From Sphingobacterium spiritivorum (GTDB lineage Bacteria; Bacteroidota; Bacteroidia; Sphingobacteriales; Sphingobacteriaceae): a stretch of DNA of 64,000 nt. Positions 26,620-34,632 of this stretch are shown one piece after another. The first letter of the stretch is position 1. Each line of letters begins with the position of its first letter. The position numbers were made by a program, and so were the translations under genes. A model generated the notes under the pieces. That model saw nothing but the letters and a program-made list of their open reading frames with translations. It ran no database searches and was not told the DNA's origin. The stretch is taken from positions 3,534,001-3,598,000 of the forward strand of contig NZ_CP068083.1 of the NCBI RefSeq assembly GCF_016725325.1, written 5' to 3'.

Positions 26620-26682
26620 GGTTCGAGCGGCATTCTCGCACCGGCCTTTGTTTTTCTTTACGTGTGTTGGCGTCTCCGCCAA
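26620..26682. repeat. Palindromic repeat unit, copy 2 (two hairpins)
   Basis: Hairpin A is GGTTCGAGC / TCTCGCACC (26620-26642). Hairpin B is TTGGCG-TCTC-CGCCAA (26667-26682). Relative to copy 1, hairpin B has swapped a T-A-type pair for C-G on both arms, keeping the stem intact. The remaining 26683-26822 is AT-rich spacer before the helicase with nothing recognised. Confidence 0.65.
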
Positions 26683-26822
26683 TACCTTAACATGTTTGTA
26701 ATAAGCTGTTTGTTTTTGATTTTTTATTTTCCCATTCCATTATGTACGCTTTAACAATTTCTTTCTTTGAGAAAAAAACACTAAATTATGCTGTTTTTAC
26801 AGTATAACGATAAAATAAAAGT

Positions 26823-28043
26823 TTGAAATTCACCGAATTTGGTTTGGCTCCTCTATTGGAGGAGGGGCTGGACAGTATGGGCTATCTTGATGCAACTCCT
26901 ATACAAGAACAGGCTATTCCTGTTATTCTCCAAGATAAAGACCTTATTGCCTGTGCGCAGACAGGTACGGGCAAAACTGCATCTTATCTCTTGCCTATAT
27001 TACATAAAATTGAAGTCCGTAAATCGGAACATGTCAATACCTTGATTTTAGCTCCTACACGTGAATTAGCCTTGCAAATTGATCAGCAGATTATGGGACT
27101 CGCTTATTTCACAGGAGCAACTTCTATTGCCGTATACGGAGGAGGTGACGGAATAGGATACGAGCAGCAGAAAAGAGCAATCCGCGAAGGGGTAAACATT
27201 ATTGTAGCCACTCCGGGAAGATTAATTGCTCACATGACATCAGGCAAATTTGATTTTTCTAAACTGGAACATCTTATTCTCGATGAGGCTGACCGTATGT
27301 TAGATATGGGATTCTATGAAGATATTCTGCGGATTATTAGTTATTTGCCAGCCAAGCGTCAGAACTTACTTTTTTCGGCTACTATGCCTCCAAAGATCCG
27401 TTCTCTGGCCAAACAGATTCTTCATGAACCTACAGAAATAAATATAGCGATATCCAAACCTTCAGACGGCATAAAGCAACAGGCCTATCTGGTATACGAT
27501 GAACAAAAAACGGAATTGATCAAAACTATTCTCTCCGATGATAGCTACTCCAGTGTTATTATTTTTGCATCTAAGAAGGAAATTGTAAAAAGGCTGACCC
27601 ATGAATTGCAAAAAAAGGGAATAGCTGCTGAAGCATTTCATTCCGATCTGGAGCAGACTCAGCGTGAAGAGGTCATGAACAAGTTTAAAGGTAAGCGTCT
27701 GAGTGTACTTGTCGGAACGGATGTGATATCAAGAGGGATTGATGTTGTGGGAATAAGTCTGGTGATCAATTATGATGTACCTCCGGATCCGGAAGATTAT
27801 GTACATAGAGTAGGCCGTACTGCCAGAGCTGCCACCACAGGTACAGCTATAACGTTTATCAATACAAAAGATCAGAATCGTTTTGGCAGAATTGAAGCAT
27901 TGATAGGTAATGAAATTGAAAAAATACCTTTACCTGACGGATTTTCGGAGGGACCTGTATATGACCCGAAAAGCCGACCTGCGAAAAAGAAATTCCACCG
28001 GAAAAAGAAGCCGTTCAGGAAAGTAGCTAAGAAACAGGATTAA
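26823..28043 (+). CDS. DEAD-box RNA helicase, RhlE-like
   Basis: A 406-residue ATP-dependent RNA helicase. Motifs in order: Q-motif (FGLAPLLEEGLDSMG, ATPIQEQAIP), Walker A AQTGTGKT, Ia PTRELALQ, II LDEADRMLD, III FSATMPP, then the second RecA domain with IIFASKKEIV, VLVGTDVISRGIDVVG and VI HRVGRTARA. A short basic tail (KKKFHRKKKPFRK) likely contacts RNA. The start is a TTG at 26823: the next in-frame ATG (26877) would cut away half of the Q-motif, so the TTG start is favoured. Members act in ribosome assembly and RNA turnover. A perfect 20-bp terminator follows. Confidence 0.93.
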   Translation: MKFTEFGLAPLLEEGLDSMGYLDATPIQEQAIPVILQDKDLIACAQTGTGKTASYLLPILHKIEVRKSEHVNTLILAPTRELALQIDQQIMGLAYFTGATSIAVYGGGDGIGYEQQKRAIREGVNIIVATPGRLIAHMTSGKFDFSKLEHLILDEADRMLDMGFYEDILRIISYLPAKRQNLLFSATMPPKIRSLAKQILHEPTEINIAISKPSDGIKQQAYLVYDEQKTELIKTILSDDSYSSVIIFASKKEIVKRLTHELQKKGIAAEAFHSDLEQTQREEVMNKFKGKRLSVLVGTDVISRGIDVVGISLVINYDVPPDPEDYVHRVGRTARAATTGTAITFINTKDQNRFGRIEALIGNEIEKIPLPDGFSEGPVYDPKSRPAKKKFHRKKKPFRKVAKKQD

Positions 28044-28054
28044 TAGGCATTGAT

Positions 28055-28102
28055 ACATAAAAACACGAACTTTTACAGAAATAAAAGTTCGTGTTTTTAT
28101 GT
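28055..28102 (+). terminator. Perfect 20-bp terminator after the helicase
   Basis: ACATAAAAACACGAACTTTT and its exact reverse complement, separated by 8 bases, with A/T tracts built into both arms. It could work in both directions. Confidence 0.93.
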
Positions 28103-28122
28103 GTATTTTTTTAAAAGAATGA

Positions 28123-28147
28123 GGCTGTCCAAAAAGGCCGGATAGCC
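28123..28147 (-). terminator. Terminator of the minus-strand surface-fibre operon
   Basis: GGCTATCC / GGACAGCC on the minus strand (8 bp, one mismatch), with GGCCTTTTT in the loop. It lies just after the stop of the OmpA-domain gene at 28155. The GGCTGTCCAAAAAGG wording resembles the inverted repeat arms at 48204 and 48307. Confidence 0.6.
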
Positions 28148-28154
28148 CCATTTG

Positions 28155-30110
28155 TTAGTATTCCAGTATTTTTATTTCCGTACGTCGATTAGCCTGATGT
28201 TGTGCTTCTGTGCAGTTTACACCATCTTTACATCTATTTACCAATTTAGTTTCTCCATAACCTTTAGCAATAAGCCGGTTTCGGTCTATTCCGCGACTTA
28301 CTATATAATCTACAGCAGATTGTGCTCTGTTTTGAGATAATTTCATGTTATATTTAGCTGTAGCTCTGCTGTCAGTATGGCTTGATAATTCAACTTTTAG
28401 TCCCGGATTATCCCGCATCGTCCGGACAAGCTGATTAAGAATAGGTTTGGCATCATCCCTGATATTATATTTATCCAGATCGTAGTAGATATTCTCCATT
28501 ACAAAACTTGTCCCTTTTTCCATCACTGGTTGCAGATGAAGGGTCAGACGGATAGAGGTATCCCGATGGGGTAGAGGTGTTGTGAAAGCAATAGAATCTT
28601 CCATAAAACCCACTTTCTCCCCAATTATACGATAAGATAATCCGGGATCTGCCTGAAAGTTAAATTCACCTTTTTGATTGCTTGATTTGCTTTGAATTAT
28701 CTGTCCTCTTTCATTCTGCAATGTCAGTTGTACAGATGCAATCAGCTCTGATGTTGCTTTATTCAAGGTTTGTCCTTCCAGATATATCTGAATTTTTGGT
28801 TTTTGAAACGAAAATGAGTAAATGTCATCCAATCCCTTTCCACCTATGCGGTTGGAAGATATATATCCCGAAAAGTATTCGTTATTTTTGCTGACAATCA
28901 CATATGAAAAATCATCTGAAGCGGAATTTACAGGAAAACGCAGATTTCTGGATTTACTGAATCCATTTTCCTTTATTTCAGTCACGAAAATATCCAGACC
29001 GCCCATACCCGGAAAACCATTACTGGAATAATACAGCATATTTCCGGAGACAGATGGAAACATTTCATCTCCTGTTGAATTAACTTCGGGACCGGCATTT
29101 ACAGGTTGATCCCAGCTGCCGTCTGAATTACGTGGACAGAACCAGATATCTACACCACCGATTCCTCCGGGCATATCCGAAGCAAAATATAACGTTGACT
29201 CATCTTCGCTTAATGCGGCATGTCCGGTAGAATAACGCTGTATATTATTGTAGGAAAACGGAGCCGCTGACCAGGTGTCTCCGGATCGTGTATAGATGAT
29301 CAGTTCCAGATTATGTTTGTAAAATGTGTAGTTTCCCGCTTGTTGTTTTTCGGCATCTTTACCAGGGTAGGTGCGGGTAACCAACAGCAGATTTCCATCT
29401 TTACTGACGGCGACAGGTCCCACATGAAATGCCGCATCATTAAATACGTCAGGTAGTATAGCAGGATGTGATAATTTAAGTTGATTCTTATCTATGCTTG
29501 CTGAATAAACCTTAAGATAGGGACGACCCGTGCGGCCGGAAATACCTTCACTCCAGCTACCGGGTTCACCTGTATACAATACATTTGTATGGAGTGGAGT
29601 AACACCAAATTCAGAATTGCGCGTATTGATGTCTTCTTCGTTTATCAGTTTGTGTAAAGTTGGGGTTGTCATCCATACCGTAGCTGAATCAGCCCCCTGT
29701 ATGGCAAGTGCAACTTCGTTTGTCTTTCCGGTGCGCATCGCATACTGATGAAATTGTTCTTTTGCGCCAGCATAGTTCCCTGTCTTTTTTAGCAGCTCTG
29801 CATATGCGAGTTGAGATCGATCCGAAAACTTTCCTTCATTCATAATACGGGCATACCAGTTTTGAGCGAGGCTGTAATCATCCATAAGATAATAACATTC
29901 TGCCAGACGTTCCATGTCCTGAACATGTGGCTTCTTTGTGTCTACAAGTTTCTCATAAATACGAGCCGCTCTGTAATATTCGTACTGATGATAGAGTTTA
30001 TCTGCAGTTCCCCTGAGACTTACCTGCTCCTGACCTCTTACCGCAATTACTCCAGTCAACAGAATTCCGGTAATGAGTAGTTTATATATAGTATGTAGTT
30101 TATTTCCCAT
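28155..30110 (-). CDS. TPR / beta-propeller / CRD / OmpA protein, PorE-like
   Basis: A 651-residue exported protein. After the signal (ending AVRG) there are TPR-like helices (about residues 30-150, HQYEYYRAARIYEKLVDTKK). A PD40/WD40-like beta-propeller follows (about 165-420, GHAALSEDESTLYFASDMPG, GDEMFPSVSGNMLYYSSNGF), then a CarboxypepD_reg-like module (about 430-510) and a C-terminal OmpA peptidoglycan-binding domain (VELSSHTDSRATAKYNMKLS, QHQANRRTEIKILEY). This order matches PorE of the type IX secretion system and the related proteins encoded beside PorP/SprF genes. It is the last gene of the minus-strand cluster and probably anchors the PorP-type partner to the cell wall. It may be a locus-specific paralogue and not the core PorE. 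Confidence 0.83.
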   Translation of the reverse strand: MGNKLHTIYKLLITGILLTGVIAVRGQEQVSLRGTADKLYHQYEYYRAARIYEKLVDTKKPHVQDMERLAECYYLMDDYSLAQNWYARIMNEGKFSDRSQLAYAELLKKTGNYAGAKEQFHQYAMRTGKTNEVALAIQGADSATVWMTTPTLHKLINEEDINTRNSEFGVTPLHTNVLYTGEPGSWSEGISGRTGRPYLKVYSASIDKNQLKLSHPAILPDVFNDAAFHVGPVAVSKDGNLLLVTRTYPGKDAEKQQAGNYTFYKHNLELIIYTRSGDTWSAAPFSYNNIQRYSTGHAALSEDESTLYFASDMPGGIGGVDIWFCPRNSDGSWDQPVNAGPEVNSTGDEMFPSVSGNMLYYSSNGFPGMGGLDIFVTEIKENGFSKSRNLRFPVNSASDDFSYVIVSKNNEYFSGYISSNRIGGKGLDDIYSFSFQKPKIQIYLEGQTLNKATSELIASVQLTLQNERGQIIQSKSSNQKGEFNFQADPGLSYRIIGEKVGFMEDSIAFTTPLPHRDTSIRLTLHLQPVMEKGTSFVMENIYYDLDKYNIRDDAKPILNQLVRTMRDNPGLKVELSSHTDSRATAKYNMKLSQNRAQSAVDYIVSRGIDRNRLIAKGYGETKLVNRCKDGVNCTEAQHQANRRTEIKILEY

Positions 30111-30169
30111 CTTTATTGCTGTTATCAGGGTCTCGTTTTAAATTTTATGTTATACCGTCTGATTTTCTC

Positions 30170-31183
30170 TTAAAAAAAACGTGGACTCAGGTACTGACTT
30201 GCCCCGCGGCTGCCGAATGTCAGCCCCAATGTGATTTCATGAGAGCCATTTTGTAATCCGCTCATTCGGTTGAGCATGGCGTCATAGGAGTATCCTATAC
30301 GAAACCGATCAGTTACATAGAACTGTGCAATACCTGTTATAGCATTCATGGCGCTTAGTTTGTCTACCGTGTGATCCTGATAAGCACGGTTAAACAGTTT
30401 GGCTCTTGTACGGTATCCGGCTCCGATCCAAAATTTGCTGTTGAATATAAACATGGCATTCAGATCCAGAGAGGTAGGTCCTTTAAAGTCTTCTTTCAGC
30501 AGGAGGCTAGGTCGCAGGTGAATGCCCTTACTCAATTCGAATAACATACCTGAAATGACATACATACTTACTGTACGATAGAGATTCTCCGAAGTATTTT
30601 GATTGAAACGGTAATCTGAACCAGAGTTTGTGCCGTTAAAAAGATCCTGCACAGATACTCCTGCATACCAACGCGGATTACTATAATAAATTCCCAGCCG
30701 GACATCCGGTACCCAATCTGATATCATACCTTTAGGTACGGTAGGGTCATTCTGCTGATTCGGATCCAGCTTGTTCCCGTCAAGACTGTATTGTGTGACA
30801 CCTCCAGCTATACCGAGACTGAGCCGTTGCGTATCCTCATTATCAAGTTGTAAGCGAAAGGCATAATTGCCATAGATAGCTGTTGCCGACTGCGCTCCAA
30901 GTTTGTCTGCTGTGACGTTAAGTCCTACAGCGTGTCGCTTACTCTGTGCGTCCAAAATACCGTCTATAGAGGCCGTTCCTGTTTTTGGAGCCCCTTGCCA
31001 ACCCGTCCACTGACTACGCAGACCTACCTGTGCAAACCACTCTTCTTTGTAACCTGCATACGCCGGGTTTACACTCATGGAATTGAAAATGTATTGCGTA
31101 AACTGAATACTCTGTTGTGCATATATTTTACACATGCCCAGTAATCCGGTGAGCGTGAGTATTATGTATTTTCTGTATTTCAT
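30170..31183 (-). CDS. PorP/SprF-family type IX secretion outer-membrane protein
   Basis: A 337-residue outer-membrane beta-barrel. The signal ends at YAQQ, and the mature start QSIQFTQYIFNSMSVNPAYAGY is the hallmark of the PorP/SprF family. Further barrel strands follow, including WYAGVSVQDLFNG and a C-terminal FRIGYSYDAMLNRM and HEITLGLTFGSRG. SprF-type proteins are needed to export or attach cargo that carries the CHU_C (type B) C-terminal domain. The gene directly upstream (31220-32806) encodes exactly such a protein, so the two are probably a cargo/receptor pair. The gap to it is 36 bases and to the OmpA-domain gene 59 bases. Confidence 0.92.
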   Translation of the reverse strand: MKYRKYIILTLTGLLGMCKIYAQQSIQFTQYIFNSMSVNPAYAGYKEEWFAQVGLRSQWTGWQGAPKTGTASIDGILDAQSKRHAVGLNVTADKLGAQSATAIYGNYAFRLQLDNEDTQRLSLGIAGGVTQYSLDGNKLDPNQQNDPTVPKGMISDWVPDVRLGIYYSNPRWYAGVSVQDLFNGTNSGSDYRFNQNTSENLYRTVSMYVISGMLFELSKGIHLRPSLLLKEDFKGPTSLDLNAMFIFNSKFWIGAGYRTRAKLFNRAYQDHTVDKLSAMNAITGIAQFYVTDRFRIGYSYDAMLNRMSGLQNGSHEITLGLTFGSRGASQYLSPRFF

Positions 31184-31219
31184 TTTTAATAATTCTTATG
31201 TAGTTTTAGATTATCACTA

Positions 31220-32806
31220 CTATTGAGGTTTGATCAATACATCTCCTTTGAATACACGCTTCTCGTTTCCTTTAATGGCTTCAATAATATAGAAATAGGT
31301 TCCTGTATTAAGTCCGCTGCCATCCCATTTATTATCATACTTACTGTTACGATATACTTCATTTCCCCAACGGTTGACAATGGTCATGCTAATGCGGTCA
31401 TAGTATTCGTATCCGATAATCTCAAAGTAGTCATTGATGCCATCTCCGTTTGGAGTAAATACATTCGGAATATGAAGATCACGTGATTGGATGTTCACCG
31501 TGACACGTGCCGTATCTGAAAGTCCGTATTCATCCGTAATACGATATTCAAAAGAATCTTCTCCAATGTATCCGGGATCAGGTGAATAGGTCACGGTACC
31601 ATCTGTATTGACTGTCACCTTTCCATGTTGAGGTGGGGTGATGACCTTTACGGAAGAAACAACTATGGGGTGGGAGCCGGCGTTATCATTTTGCAGAACA
31701 TGCAGCTGATTTTCTTTATTCGTGTATTGATCTGCATATGGGATGGTAAAGATATCATCATTAGCTTCAGGACCTTTATAACTGAATTTCGTTACCCATG
31801 TACCATCCAGTGTAGGTGCAGCATAGGCTAATACATCCTGACGGGTATGTATGCCTGCAGAAACTAACGTTGTGATATCGCCGATCCAATTGCCATTGCC
31901 GGAATACTGCATAATTTCTGCTTTACTATCTATAAATAGATTTCCGTTAGTGATAGCCTGATGGATCAGGGTGTAATCCGCTCTCAGTTCTTTATTGGCA
32001 TAGATATGCCAGATGCGGTCCATGCCTACCTCTGTATCCTTGATCTGTATTGTTGTAGAGGCCTTGTAATCCATGACACCGACATGGATTTCATCAGCTG
32101 CTTTGGGAGTGAGGATTGCAGGAGTGTAACTGCTTTCATCAATACCTACCGGAAAAAGGAATTTTTCGCCCTGTTTCAGACTTTTGACAAGCAGGCTTCC
32201 CGGAAGATTTCCTGTCACAATATATCCGCGGATATTCTGATTGGGCGTATTGATACTGCCTGCATTCAGTAAATGCGCATCAGGTCCCAGAATCAGTTCA
32301 AAACCGTTAAGCAGGATATCCCCGCCCTGCACGTTGAAATCGATATGGGAAGCTACTTTTAAAGCTGCTATATTATTTACTCCGGTTGTAAGACCGTAAC
32401 CGGGATCTGCTATATCAGCCAGCCTGATATTAGACGGGTTGTCAATCGTAATGTTTACAGAAATAAATTCTCCGTTATTTGCATCTATCAGCGTGGGTTG
32501 ATTACCCCATCCAATATAATATGGATTTGAACCGGGATCTTTCAGAATAAGCTTTCCACTACCTGTAATTTTGGCTGTAGGAGCAATCCAGATCTTGTTA
32601 CTGTAAATGTATAAATCTCCGTCTATCTGCCATTCGGCATTTGGACCAATAAAAAGATTTTCGGAATATATAATATCCGATGTGCCTGCAGAAACGATAA
32701 AGTAGGAGTTATTTGAAAAATCGGAATTTTTGCCATTTTGAGCATGCAGAGAAAGGCTAAGCAGGCCAAGTATAGTACTTAAGAAAAATTTGACCATATT
32801 TTTCAT
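31220..32806 (-). CDS. Secreted protein with CHU_C (type B T9SS) C-terminal domain
   Basis: A 528-residue protein. A signal (KFFLSTILGLLSLSLHAQNG) is followed by a beta-rich region to about residue 340 with repeated short strands (WQIDGDLYIYSNKIWIAPTA). Next is a cadherin-like/Big_9-type domain (PPQHGKVTVNTDGTVTYSPD, IGEDSFEYRITDEYGLSDTA). Last is the gliding-motility-associated C-terminal domain: VFTPNGDGINDYFEI, MTIVNRWGNEVYRN, WDGSGLNTGTYFYIIEA. That last domain directs type IX secretion. The frame extends to 32911, but the extra 35 residues (with PACKS just before MKNM) are not signal-like. The ATG at 32806 is preferred; 32797 is also possible. Confidence 0.88.
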   Translation of the reverse strand: MKNMVKFFLSTILGLLSLSLHAQNGKNSDFSNNSYFIVSAGTSDIIYSENLFIGPNAEWQIDGDLYIYSNKIWIAPTAKITGSGKLILKDPGSNPYYIGWGNQPTLIDANNGEFISVNITIDNPSNIRLADIADPGYGLTTGVNNIAALKVASHIDFNVQGGDILLNGFELILGPDAHLLNAGSINTPNQNIRGYIVTGNLPGSLLVKSLKQGEKFLFPVGIDESSYTPAILTPKAADEIHVGVMDYKASTTIQIKDTEVGMDRIWHIYANKELRADYTLIHQAITNGNLFIDSKAEIMQYSGNGNWIGDITTLVSAGIHTRQDVLAYAAPTLDGTWVTKFSYKGPEANDDIFTIPYADQYTNKENQLHVLQNDNAGSHPIVVSSVKVITPPQHGKVTVNTDGTVTYSPDPGYIGEDSFEYRITDEYGLSDTARVTVNIQSRDLHIPNVFTPNGDGINDYFEIIGYEYYDRISMTIVNRWGNEVYRNSKYDNKWDGSGLNTGTYFYIIEAIKGNEKRVFKGDVLIKPQ

Positions 32807-32951
32807 ACTCTTGCATGCTGGTACACTCGGGCACACCTTATGGGATCCTGATCCTTTGGACAGAAATAAAAAACTATCAATACCTGTTACCAATCTGTTA
32901 TATCGTTTCATTTTTAGGTCTGTTTATTACTTATTTCTTGTTATACAATTT

Positions 32952-33752
32952 TTATTGTACGGGCACTGCATAAAAATAATTTTCGGAATTATTGGTGGCA
33001 TATTGGAAAACATCGCTTGTCCATCTTTGAAAAACGAGATATAGGGTAATTCCACCAGGTGCAGTTACATCAATAATCGAACTTCCAGATATAAAGCTTG
33101 TGCCGTTTGTGTCAGTAGGGGAGGCCTTAGCCGCTTTAAGCAGCAAACCGGCATAACAGGTGCTGACACCGGCCGGTCCCAAATGTGTAAAGCCAGCCTG
33201 TGCTGTACTTGCAGGGCTTGAAGACAGATAACAATGTTCCCAACCATCGGTACTGATGTTACTGAAAGTCATTCCTGCATTTACTGCCCATTTACCCTGC
33301 GGAAGAGTGATAGATACACCAGATGCTACATAACCACCGGATCCACTATTAGAATGTACAGTGTTTACTGAGGCTGGAAATGTTCCTAATATGGTGGGGC
33401 GAAATGCAGGAACTAGTGTCCATGTACCAACTCCGTTTGCATCGCTGGTCAGTACATAGCCGTTGAACTGCGTACCATCTATAATCTTAATCGCCGCTCC
33501 CGCTGTACCGTTATCAATAACGAGTTTTGCGGTAGGTGCGATCGTACCGATACCAACATTACCTGTACTGGTGACGACAAAATCGTTAGCTGGCTGTGTT
33601 CCTGTGGGTGCACCACTGGCGTTATTATCTTTACTACCATCGACATGCAAAACAGCTCGAGGGTTTTTGGTATTGATTCCTGTATTTTGTGCATAAGCGG
33701 AAGCAAACCAGGTAGTAGCAAGCGCTGTAGCTATAATTTTAAGTGTTTTCAT
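32952..33752 (-). CDS. Secreted fibre-like protein, paralogue A
   Basis: A 266-residue exported protein (signal ending ASAYAQ). The N-terminal third carries NTGINTKNPRAVLHVDGSKD and NVGIGTIAPTAKLVID, the GI-T-x-P-x-A-x-L-x-V pattern seen in Bacteroidota tail-fibre-like surface proteins. The C-terminal half (ITLPQGKWAVNAGMTFSNI, CYLSSSPAS, GSSIIDVTAPGGITLYLVFQ, ENYFYAVPVQ) looks like a jelly-roll of C1q/fibre-head type; this fold guess is inference. It is a clear paralogue of the protein at 33841-34632. No type IX C-terminal domain is visible. Function unknown; a trimeric surface tip or adhesin subunit is plausible. Confidence 0.7.
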   Translation of the reverse strand: MKTLKIIATALATTWFASAYAQNTGINTKNPRAVLHVDGSKDNNASGAPTGTQPANDFVVTSTGNVGIGTIAPTAKLVIDNGTAGAAIKIIDGTQFNGYVLTSDANGVGTWTLVPAFRPTILGTFPASVNTVHSNSGSGGYVASGVSITLPQGKWAVNAGMTFSNISTDGWEHCYLSSSPASTAQAGFTHLGPAGVSTCYAGLLLKAAKASPTDTNGTSFISGSSIIDVTAPGGITLYLVFQRWTSDVFQYATNNSENYFYAVPVQ

Positions 33753-33840
33753 TGTGCTGAATATTAATAATATTAGGTATTATTTGCTTATGCAGATAGC
33801 GTGATGTTTATGGTTATTTTAAAGAAATAAAGAACAGCCA

Positions 33841-34632
33841 TCAATCTATTGGTTTGGCGAAAAAGTAATTTTCCAGATAATCTTTTGCATTAAATTCGTA
33901 AGCACCGCTAGGCTGATTTTGCAATAGCAGGTGGATGATAACAGTCGGTGCGGTTACTTCTATGGTCATGCTGCCGGTAACAAAACCTCTCTGTGCGGGA
34001 GAATTGGGAGGATCAGTGATGTTAGTGGACACTAGTCCTCCATAGCTACTTTGCGAACCGGCCGGACTCAGGAAAGTAAAACCATTTTGCTGAATTGAAT
34101 TAACATCAGAGGATAAATAGCAGCGCTGAAAGATGGTTCTGTTCCCCCCTGTGAATGTTATACCTGCATTCACAATCCATTTTCCTCTGCTCAGTGTAAT
34201 GGATATCCTTGAATCTCTAGGAGGGTTAGTATAACCATTCGGTATTATCTTTATGGAAGCACTGGGGAAATCTCCATTAACGACAGCTTTTGACACTGCC
34301 GGATAATTCCATTTAGCTAAACCAGTGGCATCAGTAGTGAGTACACTACCTGTTTGTTCTCCGCCATCTCTAATCTGAAGCTTACCTCTGATATCTAATC
34401 TGTGTGTGGGTGTGATCGTTCCTATGCCTATATTTCCGCCTGATGTCACTACAAAATCGTCAGTTTCCTGTAGAGTAGGAGTATTGTCTTTTTTTGCATC
34501 CACATGCAGGACAGCTGCCGGATTTTTGGTGTTGATTCCGGCCGGCTGAGCCTGTAATGTAATTGTGCCTGATACACATAACAACAATAACAAATATGTC
34601 TTCAAACTATTCATTTTCTTTTTCATGACCAT
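33841..34632 (-). CDS. Secreted fibre-like protein, paralogue B
   Basis: A 263-residue exported protein. The frame starts at 34632, but ATGs at 34626 and 34614 are also possible (MVMKKKMNSLKTYLLLLL). The signal ends near LQAQ. It shares with paralogue A: AGINTKNPAAVLHVDAKKD, DDFVVTSGGNIGIGTITPT, then VLTTDATGLAKW, ISITLSRGKWIVNAGITF, CYLSSDVNS, GSMTIEVTAPTVIIHLLLQ and a closing ENYFFAKPID. Its ATG follows immediately after the TAA of the giant repeat protein with no spacer, so translation is almost surely coupled. The shared fibre motifs with the giant protein suggest one assembled structure. Confidence 0.72.
   Translation of the reverse strand: MVMKKKMNSLKTYLLLLLCVSGTITLQAQPAGINTKNPAAVLHVDAKKDNTPTLQETDDFVVTSGGNIGIGTITPTHRLDIRGKLQIRDGGEQTGSVLTTDATGLAKWNYPAVSKAVVNGDFPSASIKIIPNGYTNPPRDSRISITLSRGKWIVNAGITFTGGNRTIFQRCYLSSDVNSIQQNGFTFLSPAGSQSSYGGLVSTNITDPPNSPAQRGFVTGSMTIEVTAPTVIIHLLLQNQPSGAYEFNAKDYLENYFFAKPID

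Noticed and set aside
26361..26822. A tRNA or known structured RNA in the palindrome-rich tract.
   Set aside because: The hairpins do not form a cloverleaf or any RNA class I recognise, and the same units recur as dispersed repeats.
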